Assembly (NCBI GenBank): GCA_964235495.1
Contig: CAXSAX010000019.1
Coordinates: 1-64,000, forward strand
Source of the DNA: LMUY01 sp964235495
GTDB taxonomy: Bacteria; Pseudomonadota; Alphaproteobacteria; Acetobacterales; Acetobacteraceae
Direction of reading: 5' to 3'
Length of the DNA stretch: 64,000 nt
Positions 1 to 10,690 of this stretch are shown piece by piece. Each line of letters opens with the position of its first letter. The stretch's first letter is position 1. Made by a program: the position numbers and the translations under genes. A model generated the notes under the pieces. It saw nothing but the letters and a program-made list of their open reading frames with translations, searched no databases and was not told the origin of the DNA.

Positions 1-187
1 GGGCGCGTCGGCTGGCTCGGGAATGGGATGTGGGCTGGTCACGAACGGAATAAGAACACGCGATGCGGACGGTCGCAAGCTTTTGTTTGTCTTGCTAACG
101 CAAATGGGGCGCTTTTTACAGTTTTGGGTCGTATGACAGCCCAACCGCGGACCGGGCTGCTGCTCACCGGGACCGCGCCCGTGTCCG

Positions 188-210
188 CCGCCCCGACCGC
201 GCCGGGGCGG
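188..210 (-). terminator. Candidate hairpin downstream of the DUF4142 operon
   Basis: An 8-bp perfect inverted repeat (CCGCCCCG at 188-195, CGGGGCGG at 203-210) with a 7-nt loop lies 25 bases past the DUF4142 stop codon. There is no U-tract, so it may be a transcript-end structure rather than a canonical intrinsic terminator. The rest of 1-235 shows no convincing gene. Confidence 0.3.
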
Positions 211-235
211 CTTGGCCGGGGCTTGGCTCAGTCCC

Positions 236-760
236 CTACAGCTTCTCCGGCCCGACCGCCTTCAGCTCGCCGATGTGGCGCTGCACGATGCGGTAGGTCT
301 CGGCGGCAAAGGCGCGCAGCTTCGGGTTGGCGCCGCCCTTGGCCTCGGCCGCGAAAGCGGCGCCGTCCTTGGCGTGGATGTCCTGCATGTCGTGCAGGTA
401 GGCGTTGTCGAACGCCGGGCCGGACAGCGCCTTGAGGTCGTCCAGCTTGCCCTGGAACTGCGCGTTCAGCGTGTCGGGGAAGGTGATCCCGGCGTCGGCG
501 GCGACCTGCTTGAGCTTGGCGCCGACGCCCTCGTGGTCGTGCGCCTCCGTGTTGCCCTGGTCGCGGATGTCCTGGGCGCTGCCCTGCTCGGCGCCGAGCT
601 GGCCGGCCTTGACCTCGAACATGCCGCCCTGGCTGACCATGGCGACGAAGTTGCGGTCGGCGGCGGACACCGCGTCGGCGGCGTGAGCGGGGGAGAGCAG
701 TAGGGCGGGAGAGAGCAGCGGGGCGGCGAGCGCGGCCAGCACAGCGAGGCGATAGGTCAT
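236..760 (-). CDS. DUF4142 domain-containing exported protein
   Basis: The protein has 174 residues. It starts with a clear Sec signal peptide (hydrophobic stretch at about residues 5-22, probable cleavage after AHA near residue 27). The rest is a helical, ferritin-like repeat region rich in Ala, Asp, Gln and His, typical of the DUF4142 family, whose biochemical role is unknown. It is the last gene of a three-gene operon: its ATG overlaps the SDR stop codon (ATGA). An exported, stress-related role is only inferred from the family. Confidence 0.8.
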   Translation of the reverse strand: MTYRLAVLAALAAPLLSPALLLSPAHAADAVSAADRNFVAMVSQGGMFEVKAGQLGAEQGSAQDIRDQGNTEAHDHEGVGAKLKQVAADAGITFPDTLNAQFQGKLDDLKALSGPAFDNAYLHDMQDIHAKDGAAFAAEAKGGANPKLRAFAAETYRIVQRHIGELKAVGPEKL

Positions 761-1559
761 GAGGGTCCTTTGGTTTGAGGCGTAAAGCCGAACTGCCTGG
801 CGCGCTCCTCGCGCACCTGCTCGGGGGACTGGGCGACCTGCAGGGCGAAGTCCTTCAGCTGCGGCGGCACGTACCAGTGCAGCTGGTCACTATGATAGGC
901 CGCCCACACGGCCTCGGCCACCTCCGCCGGCGGCACCAGCCGCCACATGCCGTCCGGCGGCGCCATGGCGCGCAGGGTGTCGGGCAGGATGGGCGTGTCG
1001 ATCAGGCCCGGCTGCAAGTCGGCCGCGCGCAGACCGTAGCGCTTGAACTCGACCGACAGCGCCTCGGTCAGTCCCTTCACGGCGTGCTTGGTGGCGGAGT
1101 ACACCGCGATGCCGCCAGTGCCCCAGATGGCCGACGACGAGGAGGTGGTGAGGCACAGCGCGCCCGGCGTCGCCTTGAGCAGCGGCATCGCGGCCTGGAT
1201 GCCGATCATGACGCCCAGGAAGTTGACGCTGACGATCCTCATCACGTCGTCCCAGGGCAGCTCGTCGAACAAGCCGCTGATCCCGATGCCGGCGTTGTTG
1301 AACAGCAGGTCGAGCTTGCCGCCGGTGGCGGCCCCGAACGCCTCGACGGCCGCGTGGAAGGCTTGGCGGTCCGACACGTCCAGGGCGGCGAACAAGCCGT
1401 TCTGCGCGCCGATCTCGCCTTGGAGGGAGTCGAGCCCGGCTTGGCTCACGTCAAAGGCGCCGACGAACCAGCCCTTTTGCGCGAACAGCAGGGCCGTGGC
1501 GCGGCCGATGCCGGAGGCGGCGCCGGTGACGAAGACCGACTTGCGGCCGTTTGCCTGCG

Positions 1560-1563
<4 letters not shown>
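757..1563 (-). CDS. SDR family NAD(P)-dependent oxidoreductase
   Basis: This is a classical short-chain dehydrogenase of 268 residues. The cofactor motif TGAASGIG lies at residues 13-20, NNAG at 89-92, and the catalytic YSATK at 155-159 with serines just upstream at about 140-144. The substrate is not predictable from sequence. Its ATG overlaps the stop of the upstream flavin monooxygenase (ATGA) and its own stop overlaps the DUF4142 start, so the three are translated from one transcript. A plausible role is interconversion of an alcohol and ketone that feeds or drains the monooxygenase. Confidence 0.88.
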
Positions 1564-3383
<1,820 letters not shown>

Positions 3384-3509
3384 GCTCGCTTCCTCTCAAT
3401 GGACGATATGTTGCCCACGCTTTTGCGCGTTGCTTCTGCAACACAGAAACCTCTGCCCCAGACATTCCATTCCTGGCATCCCGGCGCAACCCGTGCTGGC
3501 CGCAGCGGC

Positions 3510-4298
3510 TTACCCGGGGGCGGCGTCCGCCAGGCCGAAGCCGCGGCGCGTGAACACCGCCTGCGCCGGCGGGCTGGACAGGAAGTGCAGAAAGGCCCGC
3601 GCCTCTGCCGTGTCGCCGCCCTGCACCAGGGCGAACGGGTAGCTGATCGGGTCGTGCGAACCCGGCGGGAAGGTGCCGGCCACCGCCAGCTCGGGGCTCA
3701 CCGCCACGTCCGTCGCATAGACGATGCCGGCGGGGGCCTCGCCGCGCTCCACCAGCAGCAGCGCGCCGCGCACGTCCTCGGCGCGGGCCAGGCGGGGTTC
3801 GGCGGCCGCCCACAGGCCGAGCCGGGTGAGCGCCTGCTGGGCGTAGATGCCGGCGGGAACGTGCGCCGGGTCCCCCACGGCGAGCCGGCCGCCGGGGCCG
3901 AGCAGGGCGTCCAGGTCAAGGCCCGCGCCGACCGCCACCGGGCGCAGGGCGGCGCGGGGCTCGACCAGCACCAGGCTGTTGGTCAGCACATCCTGCCGGG
4001 TGCCGGGGACGAGCAGGGCGCGGGCTTGCAGCCAGTCGGCCCACTGCTCGTCCGCGGAGGCGAACACCTGGGCCGGGGCGCCCTGCTCGATCTGCCGCGC
4101 CAGGGTGGAGGAGCTGGCGAACGAGGTGCGCAGCGCCGGGTGCCCGGCAGCCTGCCACAGCGCGCCCAGGTCGCCCATGGCGTCCGTGAGGCTGGCGGCG
4201 GCGAACACGGTGACGGGGGCCGGCTGCGCGCGGGCGAGGCCTGGGGCCACCGCTGGCAGCAGCAGGGCCGGCAAGGTAAGCAGGGTGCGGCGATGCAT
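3510..4298 (-). CDS. modA: Molybdate ABC transporter substrate-binding protein ModA
   Basis: The protein has 262 residues from the ATG at 4298. That start is chosen because it begins the signal peptide MHRRTLLTLPALL, which ends near ARAQ; an upstream in-frame start at 4352 would overlap the divergent gene. Typical ModA features are VFAAASLTDAM just after the signal, FASSSTLARQIEQGAPAQVF, and SADEQW. It binds molybdate or tungstate in the periplasm. No modB or modC lies in the window, so the membrane and ATPase parts must be elsewhere or lost. It is divergent from mop, which suggests co-regulation by molybdenum status. Confidence 0.9.
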   Translation of the reverse strand: MHRRTLLTLPALLLPAVAPGLARAQPAPVTVFAAASLTDAMGDLGALWQAAGHPALRTSFASSSTLARQIEQGAPAQVFASADEQWADWLQARALLVPGTRQDVLTNSLVLVEPRAALRPVAVGAGLDLDALLGPGGRLAVGDPAHVPAGIYAQQALTRLGLWAAAEPRLARAEDVRGALLLVERGEAPAGIVYATDVAVSPELAVAGTFPPGSHDPISYPFALVQGGDTAEARAFLHFLSSPPAQAVFTRRGFGLADAAPG

Positions 4299-4351
4299 GG
4301 CGCGGGTCTCCGGGACGCCGCGCTTATCGTCGCAAGAAGGGGCTGCTGCCA

Positions 4352-4558
4352 ATGAAGATCAGCGCGCGCAACGTCCTGCGGGGCACCATCCTGTCGATCC
4401 AGCGGGGCGCCACCACCGCGCATGTGCGGCTGGACGTGGGCGGCACGGTGGTGACCGCGGCCATCACCAACGAGGCGGTGGACGAGCTGGGCCTGAAGGA
4501 CGGCATGGCGGCCAGCGCCGTGGTGAAGGCGAGCGACGTGATGGTGGCGGTGGACTGA
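4352..4558 (+). CDS. mop: Mop-type molybdenum-pterin/molybdate-binding protein (TOBE domain)
   Basis: This is a 68-residue single-domain protein starting MKISARNVLRGTI and ending in a short beta-rich segment, the standard length and sequence of a molbindin (MopI/MopII). Molbindins oligomerise and store or buffer molybdate in the cytoplasm. It is divergent from modA with 53 bases between the starts, which supports a molybdenum-homeostasis role. The following MFS gene appears to start within its stop codon. Confidence 0.88.
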   Translation: MKISARNVLRGTILSIQRGATTAHVRLDVGGTVVTAAITNEAVDELGLKDGMAASAVVKASDVMVAVD

Positions 4559-5739
4559 CGCCCCCGGACGCCTACTGGCGGCGCAACCTCTGGGTCTGCC
4601 TGTTCGGCTCGTTCACCACGCTGGCCGCGATGACGCTGCTGCTGCCGTTCCTGCCGGCCTACGTGGCAGAATTGGGGGCAGGCTCGCCGCAGGCGGTGGT
4701 GCAGTGGTCGGGGGTGGCGTTCGGCGCCACGTTCCTGGGCGCGGGGGTAATGGCGCCGGTGTGGGGGCGGGTGGCCGACCGCACTGGCCGCAAGCTGATC
4801 CTGGTGCGGGCCAGCCTGTGCATGGCGCTCGCCATGGGGTCGATCGGGCTGGCGCAGAGCGTCGGCCAACTGGTGCTGCTGCGGCTGCTGGCCGGGCTGC
4901 TGGGCGGCTACTCCTCCGGCGCCGTGGTGCTGGTGGCGACGCAGACGCCGCGGGAGAAGGCCGGCTGGGCGCTCGGCACGCTCTCGGTGGGCGCCATGGC
5001 GGGCAACCTGGCCGGGCCGCTGGCGGGCGGCGTGCTGCCGGGGCTGATCGGCATCCGCAGCACGTTCTACCTCGCCGGCGGGGTGATCTTCGTGGCGTTC
5101 CTGCTCACCCTGCTGCTGGTGCGCGAGCAGCCGCGCCCGCCCCGGGTGGCCGCGCGCGGCGGCGGCTGGGCCGCCGTGCCGGACCGCCGCCCGGTGGTGG
5201 CCATGCTGGGCACGGCCATGCTGCTGATGGTGGCCACCATGTCCATCGAGCCGATCATCTCGGTGTATGTCGGACCTCTCGTCTCGCCGGGGAGCAGCGT
5301 CACCTTCGCCTCCGGCCTGGTGATGGCCGCCTCCGCGTTCGGCAGCATCCTCGCAGCACCGCGGCTGGGCCGGGTGGCGGACCGGGTGGGCGCGTGGCGG
5401 GTGGTGACGGGATGCCTCCTGGCCAGCGGGCTGCTGCTGATCCCGCAGGCCTTCGTGACGGCGGCGTGGCAATTGGTCGGGCTGCGATTCCTGATGGGCA
5501 TGGCGCTGGCCGGGCTGCTGCCCGCCGTCAACGCCACCATCCGCCACAGCGTGCCGGACGGGGTGGCGGGGACCATGCTGGGCTACGCGGTGTCGGCGCA
5601 GTTCGCCGGCCAGGTAGCGGGGCCGCTGCTGGGCGGGTTCGTCGGCACCCATGTGGGCTTGCGCGCCGTGTTCGGGCTCACCTCGGCGCTGCTGCTGGCG
5701 GGGGCCGCCGTGAACTGGCGGCTGCGGCGGCTTACTTGA
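4555..5739 (+). CDS. MFS transporter (drug/metabolite exporter type)
   Basis: About 394 residues with twelve predicted hydrophobic segments. The MFS signature GRVADRTGRKL follows TM2, and a similar GRVADRVGAWR lies in the second half. The homologous sequence begins at YWRRNLWVCLFGSF. No ATG, GTG or TTG codon exists in frame close upstream of it. The best candidate is CTG at 4555, which overlaps the mop stop as CTGA, the same geometry as the ATGA overlaps elsewhere here. Alternatively, translation starts internally and loses TM1. The 3' end overlaps rpmG on the other strand by 8 bases. The substrate is unknown. Confidence 0.82.
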   Translation: MTPPDAYWRRNLWVCLFGSFTTLAAMTLLLPFLPAYVAELGAGSPQAVVQWSGVAFGATFLGAGVMAPVWGRVADRTGRKLILVRASLCMALAMGSIGLAQSVGQLVLLRLLAGLLGGYSSGAVVLVATQTPREKAGWALGTLSVGAMAGNLAGPLAGGVLPGLIGIRSTFYLAGGVIFVAFLLTLLLVREQPRPPRVAARGGGWAAVPDRRPVVAMLGTAMLLMVATMSIEPIISVYVGPLVSPGSSVTFASGLVMAASAFGSILAAPRLGRVADRVGAWRVVTGCLLASGLLLIPQAFVTAAWQLVGLRFLMGMALAGLLPAVNATIRHSVPDGVAGTMLGYAVSAQFAGQVAGPLLGGFVGTHVGLRAVFGLTSALLLAGAAVNWRLRRLT

Positions 5740-5899
5740 TCTTGGCTTCCTTGAACGCGACGTGCTTGCGCACCACCGGGTCGTACTTGCGCAGCTCCAG
5801 CTTGCCGGTGGCGGAGCGGGCGTTCTTCTTGGTCACGTAGAAGTAGCCGGTGTCCGCGGTGGAGACGAGGCGGATCTGGACGGTGTTGGACTTGGCCAT
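5732..5899 (-). CDS. rpmG: 50S ribosomal protein L33
   Basis: A 55-residue protein, MAKSNTVQIRLVSTADTGYF at the start and KHVAFKEAKIK at the end, matching bacterial L33. It lacks the zinc CxxC pairs, so it is the C-minus type. A purine-rich AGAGAAG precedes the ATG. It stands alone between the convergent MFS gene and the methyltransferase. Confidence 0.95.
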   Translation of the reverse strand: MAKSNTVQIRLVSTADTGYFYVTKKNARSATGKLELRKYDPVVRKHVAFKEAKIK

Positions 5900-5956
5900 G
5901 GGGCTTCTCTGCTGAGCGGGGTCTGGCCGGGAAAATGCGTCCGCGGCCGGGCGCGG

Positions 5957-6751
5957 TCAAGCGCTGGAGGGGCGGCGGGCGATCAGGGCGGTGGACTCCA
6001 CCACCTCCGTCACCATCCCGTCCGGCGGCAGGGTGGCCGTGACCGCCGCGCTCAGGGCCGCGCGCAGGGCGGCGACGCCGGCCTCGCCGAGGCGCGCCCG
6101 GGTGGTGCTGGACATGGACAGCGCCCGGTCCACCAGCGCCCCGGCCGGCGTGCGGCGGCGCTCCAGCACGCTCAGGCGGCGCAGGTCGCTGAACGCGGAG
6201 TCCAGCAGCACCGCCTCGTGCGGGACCCAGCCCGGCTGCCGCCAGGCGGCGCGCTGGCCGCCGATGACTGCAGCGTCCACCACCTGCCGGAAGCCGGCGC
6301 GCCAGGCGTTGTCCGGCAGATCCGGGTGGTCGGTGCGGAACAGCGTCAGCGCGCCGCCGGGTTCGATCAGGCCGTCCAGTCGCCGGGCCGTCTCGGCGCG
6401 GTCCATCCAGTGAAAGGCTCGGCCGATGGTGACGAGGCGGAACGGCCCCAGGCCGGGGGCGAGGTCGGCGGAGCTGCCGTGGCGGAACTCGATGCCTGGC
6501 GCCATCCGCCGGGCAAGGTCCAGCATCTCCGGCTCCGGGTCCATGCCGAGGGCCGCGGCCATGTGGGGGCGGAACGCGGCGGCGAGCTGGCCGGGGCCGC
6601 AGCCGAGGTCCAGCAGGGCTCCCGTGCCGTCCAGCCCGCACAGCGCCGCCACGTCCGAGATCAGCGCGGGCGCGTAACGCGGGCGGCCCTGCAGGTAGTG
6701 CGCGGCGGCGGAGCGGAACCGGTCCGGCTGAAACGGGATGGTGATGGTCAG
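5957..6751 (-). CDS. Class I SAM-dependent methyltransferase
   Basis: The SAM-binding motif is LLDLGCGPGQLA, followed by an acidic residue at the end of strand 2 (MDPEPE) and a methyltransferase-11-like core. Sequence homologous to the family's N-terminus (PFQPDRFRSAAAHYLQGRP) extends upstream of the first conventional start, a GTG at 6652. The reading frame runs back to a CTG at 6751 that overlaps the recQ stop (CTGA), and no ATG, GTG or TTG lies between. The CTG start gives 264 residues; starting at the GTG would remove a conserved helix. The substrate is unknown. Confidence 0.8.
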   Translation of the reverse strand: MTITIPFQPDRFRSAAAHYLQGRPRYAPALISDVAALCGLDGTGALLDLGCGPGQLAAAFRPHMAAALGMDPEPEMLDLARRMAPGIEFRHGSSADLAPGLGPFRLVTIGRAFHWMDRAETARRLDGLIEPGGALTLFRTDHPDLPDNAWRAGFRQVVDAAVIGGQRAAWRQPGWVPHEAVLLDSAFSDLRRLSVLERRRTPAGALVDRALSMSSTTRARLGEAGVAALRAALSAAVTATLPPDGMVTEVVESTALIARRPSSA

Positions 6752-8583
6752 GCGGACTCCTTCAGCACCCGCAGCACCGCCTTGCCGTAGCGCTCCAGCT
6801 TGGACGCGCCGACGCCTTTGACCTGCGCCAGGTCGTCCAGCGTGCGGGGCTGCACGGCGGCCACGTCGCGCAGCACGGCGTCGCTGAAGATGATGTAGGG
6901 CGGCACCGCCTGCTGCTTGGCCTCTGCCGTGCGCCAGGCCCGCAGCGCCTCGAACGCGCCGGCGGGGGCGTCCGCGTCGCCCGGGTCAGGCTTGGCGGCG
7001 GCGCGGCTGCGGGGCGGCCGCTTGCCGGCCAGCGGGTCCGCCACCTCCTCGCGCAGCATCACCACCTCCTCGCCGCGCAGGATGGGGCGGGCGCGGTCCG
7101 ACACCAGGGCGAGGCCGGCGCGCTCCCCCTCGCCGCGGCGCAGCGCGCCGATCGAGACCAGCTGGCGGATCACGCCGCGCCAGAAGCCGTCGGTCTGGTC
7201 CTTGCCGGCGCCCCAGGTCGGCAGCCGGTCATGCGCGTGCTTCTCGACCATGGGGGTGCGCTCGCCGCGCAGCACGGCGGTGATGTGCAACGCGCCGAAC
7301 ATCTGCCCAGTGCGGTAAATCGCCGAGAGCACCTTCTGCGCCGCCACCGTGCCGTCGAACAGGTTGACCGGGTTGGCGCAGATGTCGCAGTGGCCGCACG
7401 GCTCGCCCAAATCCTCGCCGAAGCAGGCGAGCAGGGTGCGGCTGCGGCACTGCGGCGTCTCGGTCAGGCCGATCATCGCCTCCAGCCGGGCGGCGCGGAC
7501 CCGGCGCTCCGCCTCCGGCGCGGTGGACTGCTCCAGCCAGTGCCGGGCGCGCACGATGTCCTCGCCGCCGTACAGCAGCAGCGTGTCGGCCCGCTCGCCG
7601 TCGCGGCCGGAGCGGCCGATCTGCTGGTAGTAGGATTCCGGGCTGTCCGGCATGTCCAGGTGGACCACGTAGCGCACGTCCGGCCGGTCGATGCCCATGC
7701 CGAAGGCGATGGTGGCGACCATCACCACCGGCTCGCCGGAGCGGAACCGGGCCAGCGCCAGCCGCTTCTCCAGCGCGGACAGCCCGGCGTGGAAGGCGAG
7801 CGCCGGCTGGCCGGCCGTCTTAAGGCTCTGCGCCACCCGCTCGGTCTTGTTGCGGCTGCCGCAGTAGACGATGCCGGCTTGGCCGGTGCGGCGGCGCAGG
7901 AACTCGGCGAGCTGGGCCATCTCGCCCACCTTGGGCTTGGCGGCGATGTGCAGGTTGCGGCGGTGGAAGGAGGCGGCGAACACGTGCGCGTCCGTCATGT
8001 CCAGCGCCACCAAGATGTCCTCCCGGGTGCGCGGGTCGGCGGTGGCGGTCAGCGCGATGCGCGGCACGCGGGGGAAGTCCTGCCGCAGCCGCTTGAGCAT
8101 GCGGTACTCCGGGCGGAACTCGTGGCCCCAGGCGGAGACGCAGTGCGCCTCGTCCACCGCGATCAGCGCCACCTCCTGCCGCCACAGCCGCTCCAGCGTG
8201 CCGGACATCATCAGCCGCTCGGGCGACACGTACAGCAGGTCCAGCGTGCCGTCCGTCAGCGCGCGGGAGGTGCGGGCGGCGTCGTCCGGCTCCACCTCCG
8301 AGTGCAGCGCGCCGGCGGACACGCCGAGCTGCCGCAGGGCGGCGACCTGGTCGTCCATCAGCGCGATCAGCGGCGAGACCACGATGGCGACGCCGTGGCG
8401 CACCAGGGCGGGCACCTGGTAGCAAACGCTCTTGCCCGCCCCCGTGGGCATCAGCACCAGCGCGTCGCCGCCCGCCACCACGCGCTGCACGGCTTCCGCC
8501 TGCAAGCCGCGGAACTCGGGGAAGCCGAACACCCGGCGCAGCACCTCGCGCGCGCCATCGGGGCCGGTGGCGCCGTCCGGCAT
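6748..8583 (-). CDS. recQ: ATP-dependent DNA helicase RecQ
   Basis: The protein has 611 residues from the ATG at 8583; the open frame continues upstream but with low-complexity shadow sequence. Visible are the Walker A motif MPTGAGKS, the DEAH box (VDEAHCVSAWGHEFRPEY), helicase motif VI (QQIGRSGRDG), the RQC zinc cysteines (CRSRTLLACF, then CGHCDIC) and a C-terminal HRDC domain. It unwinds branched DNA in recombination repair. The methyltransferase frame overlaps its stop, and the OmpA-like gene ends 4 bases before its start, so the three probably share a transcript. Confidence 0.95.
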   Translation of the reverse strand: MPDGATGPDGAREVLRRVFGFPEFRGLQAEAVQRVVAGGDALVLMPTGAGKSVCYQVPALVRHGVAIVVSPLIALMDDQVAALRQLGVSAGALHSEVEPDDAARTSRALTDGTLDLLYVSPERLMMSGTLERLWRQEVALIAVDEAHCVSAWGHEFRPEYRMLKRLRQDFPRVPRIALTATADPRTREDILVALDMTDAHVFAASFHRRNLHIAAKPKVGEMAQLAEFLRRRTGQAGIVYCGSRNKTERVAQSLKTAGQPALAFHAGLSALEKRLALARFRSGEPVVMVATIAFGMGIDRPDVRYVVHLDMPDSPESYYQQIGRSGRDGERADTLLLYGGEDIVRARHWLEQSTAPEAERRVRAARLEAMIGLTETPQCRSRTLLACFGEDLGEPCGHCDICANPVNLFDGTVAAQKVLSAIYRTGQMFGALHITAVLRGERTPMVEKHAHDRLPTWGAGKDQTDGFWRGVIRQLVSIGALRRGEGERAGLALVSDRARPILRGEEVVMLREEVADPLAGKRPPRSRAAAKPDPGDADAPAGAFEALRAWRTAEAKQQAVPPYIIFSDAVLRDVAAVQPRTLDDLAQVKGVGASKLERYGKAVLRVLKESA

Positions 8584-8587
8584 GGCG

Positions 8588-8968
8588 TCAGGAGCCGATG
8601 TCGATCTCGACCCGGCGGCGCTCGGGGCCGGGCTGGCTGTCCGGCGGGGTGCCGACGGCCTCGCGGGACAGGCGGGCGGCGGCCACCCCATCGCGTTGCA
8701 GCAGGTCCGCCACGGCGTCGGCCCGGCGCTTGGAGATGTCGATGTCCGCCTGGGGGGAGCCGGCGCGGTCGGCATAGCCCGAGACCTTCACCGGCAGGGA
8801 CGGGAACTGCTTGGCCACGGAGGCGGCGTTGGCCACGATCTCGGCGCCCGCGTCGTCCAGGGTCGCGGAGAATTCCTTGAAGAACACGGGATAGACCTGG
8901 TTCGGCAGCTGCGGCTGGGCGCAGGCGGACAAGGCGAGCAGACCCAGGCCCGGGGCAAGGCGGCGCAT
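8588..8968 (-). CDS. Small OmpA-like lipoprotein
   Basis: A 126-residue protein. The start at 8968 is chosen because it gives a lipoprotein signal with lipobox LSAC at about residues 12-15. The mature part is a single OmpA C-terminal domain, with VSGYADRAGS and an RRADAV helix typical of peptidoglycan-binding proteins. It is probably anchored in the outer membrane and touches the cell wall. It lies upstream of recQ on the same strand. Confidence 0.82.
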   Translation of the reverse strand: MRRLAPGLGLLALSACAQPQLPNQVYPVFFKEFSATLDDAGAEIVANAASVAKQFPSLPVKVSGYADRAGSPQADIDISKRRADAVADLLQRDGVAAARLSREAVGTPPDSQPGPERRRVEIDIGS

Positions 8969-9040
8969 ACGGTGATCTCCGGTGTGGAGCGTCCCTAGTG
9001 CCGTCCGCATCCGCGCGGCGTCAACCAAGGGCCGCCAGCC

Positions 9041-10690
9041 TCATGCCGCCGCGGCCACGGCATGGCCAGCAGACAGCCGCCAGATGCGGTCGAGCTTCTC
9101 CACCCCGGTCAGCCGGTGGGAGATCAGGATCAGCGTGCGCCCGGCGGGCAGGCCGTTCAGCGTCTTGAGGAAGGCTTGTTCCGTCTGCGCGTCCAGCCCG
9201 GCGCAGGGCTCGTCCAAGATCAGCACGGGGGCCTCCGACAGCAGGGCGCGGGCGAGCGCCACCCGCCTGCCCTGCCCGCCCGACACCCGCGCGCCGCCCT
9301 CGCCGAGCCAGGTGTCCAGGCCCTCCGGCAGGCCGCGCACGAACTCGCCCACTTCCGCCTGGTCCAGCGCGCGCCACAGGGCGGCCTCGTCCGCATCCGG
9401 GCGGCCGAGCAACAGGTTGGCGCGGATGGTGTCGTCGAACAGGTGGCTGTCCTGCGACAGCCAGCCGAAGCGGGTGCGCAGCTCGTCCGCGGACAATGCC
9501 GCGATGTCCGTGCCGCCGAGCAGGATGCGGCCGGCCTGGGGGGCCGCGACCTTCAGCAGCAGCGCGGCCAGGGTGGACTTGCCGGAGCCGGACACGCCGA
9601 GCACGGCCACCCGCGCGCCCTGCGGCACATCGAGGGTCAGGCCGTCGAACAGCTCGGGACGGTCCGGCGACCAGCGGAACCGCACCCCCTCCAGCCGCAG
9701 CCCGGTGCCGCCGGGCAGCGGCGCTGGCCGCGCCGGCTCGGGCACCGAGTCGCCGGGTTGGGCGGCGTCCAGCACCCGGCGGGCGGCGGCGGCGGCGAAC
9801 CCGGCCAGCACGCCGGCCCGCGGCAGGCCGCCCGCCGCCTCGAACGCCGCCACCAGCAGGAACACCGACCCGGCGGCGAACACCGGGCGCACGCCTGCGC
9901 CGAGCAGCATCGCACCCACCGCGGCCTGGGCGCACAGGAAGCCGCCTGCGTTGGCCAGCGCAGCGCGCCGGGTCAGCCGGCGCCGCGCCGCGCCGGCCGC
10001 CGCGTCGCGCGCCTGCACCGCCGCCAGCATGCGGCCCTCGGCGCCGAACATGCGGACCTCGCGCAGGCCGGACAGCGCATCCAGCACGGCGACGCGCAGG
10101 GCGGCGGTGCGGCTGGTCATGTCCGCCCCGAGCGTGGCGGCCGAGCGGGCGGCGAGCAGCGGCAGGACAAAGGCGGTGACGGCGAACAGGGCGGTGGCGG
10201 CCAGCGCCTCCGGCCGCAGCGGGCCGCCGGTGCCGACCAGCGCCAGCAACAGCACGGTGAACAGCGCCACCGCCACCAGCAACGGCACCAGGATGCGCAG
10301 GTACAGCCCGTCCAGCGCCTCCACGTCCGCCACCAGCCGGGCGGTGAGGTCTCCCGAGCGCTGCATGCCCAGGCCCCCGGCGGAGCGGGCGGCGAGGCGC
10401 TGGAAGAACCAGACGCGCAAATCCGCCAGGGCGCGGAAGGTGGCGTTGTGGGTGAGCAGCCGCTCGGCGTAGCGCAGCGCCACGCGGGCCGGGCCGAGCA
10501 CCGCCAGCAGGACGGCGAAGGTGGACCCGGCGCCCAGCAGCAGCATGGCGACGTTGCCGCCCGCCACCGCCAGCAACGCGGCCCCGGCCAGGGCGGAGGC
10601 GAGCGCCACGGCGGCGGCGAAGACGAGGCTGGGCCAGCGGCCGCGCCACAGCCCGAGGATGCGGGCGAGCGAGGCGAGAATTGGGGTCAT
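9041..10690 (-). CDS. cydC: Thiol reductant ABC exporter subunit CydC
   Basis: A 549-residue fused membrane-ATPase half transporter. The ATPase domain has Walker A GVSGSGKST, signature VSGGQGRR and Walker B VLILDEP. It overlaps the upstream cydD by 4 bases, which is the diagnostic arrangement. CydDC exports glutathione and cysteine to the periplasm and is needed to assemble cytochrome bd and c-type cytochromes. No cydAB is present in the window. Without the neighbour it could only be called a generic ABC exporter. Confidence 0.88.
   Translation of the reverse strand: MTPILASLARILGLWRGRWPSLVFAAAVALASALAGAALLAVAGGNVAMLLLGAGSTFAVLLAVLGPARVALRYAERLLTHNATFRALADLRVWFFQRLAARSAGGLGMQRSGDLTARLVADVEALDGLYLRILVPLLVAVALFTVLLLALVGTGGPLRPEALAATALFAVTAFVLPLLAARSAATLGADMTSRTAALRVAVLDALSGLREVRMFGAEGRMLAAVQARDAAAGAARRRLTRRAALANAGGFLCAQAAVGAMLLGAGVRPVFAAGSVFLLVAAFEAAGGLPRAGVLAGFAAAAARRVLDAAQPGDSVPEPARPAPLPGGTGLRLEGVRFRWSPDRPELFDGLTLDVPQGARVAVLGVSGSGKSTLAALLLKVAAPQAGRILLGGTDIAALSADELRTRFGWLSQDSHLFDDTIRANLLLGRPDADEAALWRALDQAEVGEFVRGLPEGLDTWLGEGGARVSGGQGRRVALARALLSEAPVLILDEPCAGLDAQTEQAFLKTLNGLPAGRTLILISHRLTGVEKLDRIWRLSAGHAVAAAA

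Noticed and set aside
8584..8775. N-terminal extension of the RecQ frame
   Set aside because: It overlaps the OmpA-like gene in another frame and is Pro/Ser/Arg-rich noise. RecQ homology starts at the ATG at 8583.
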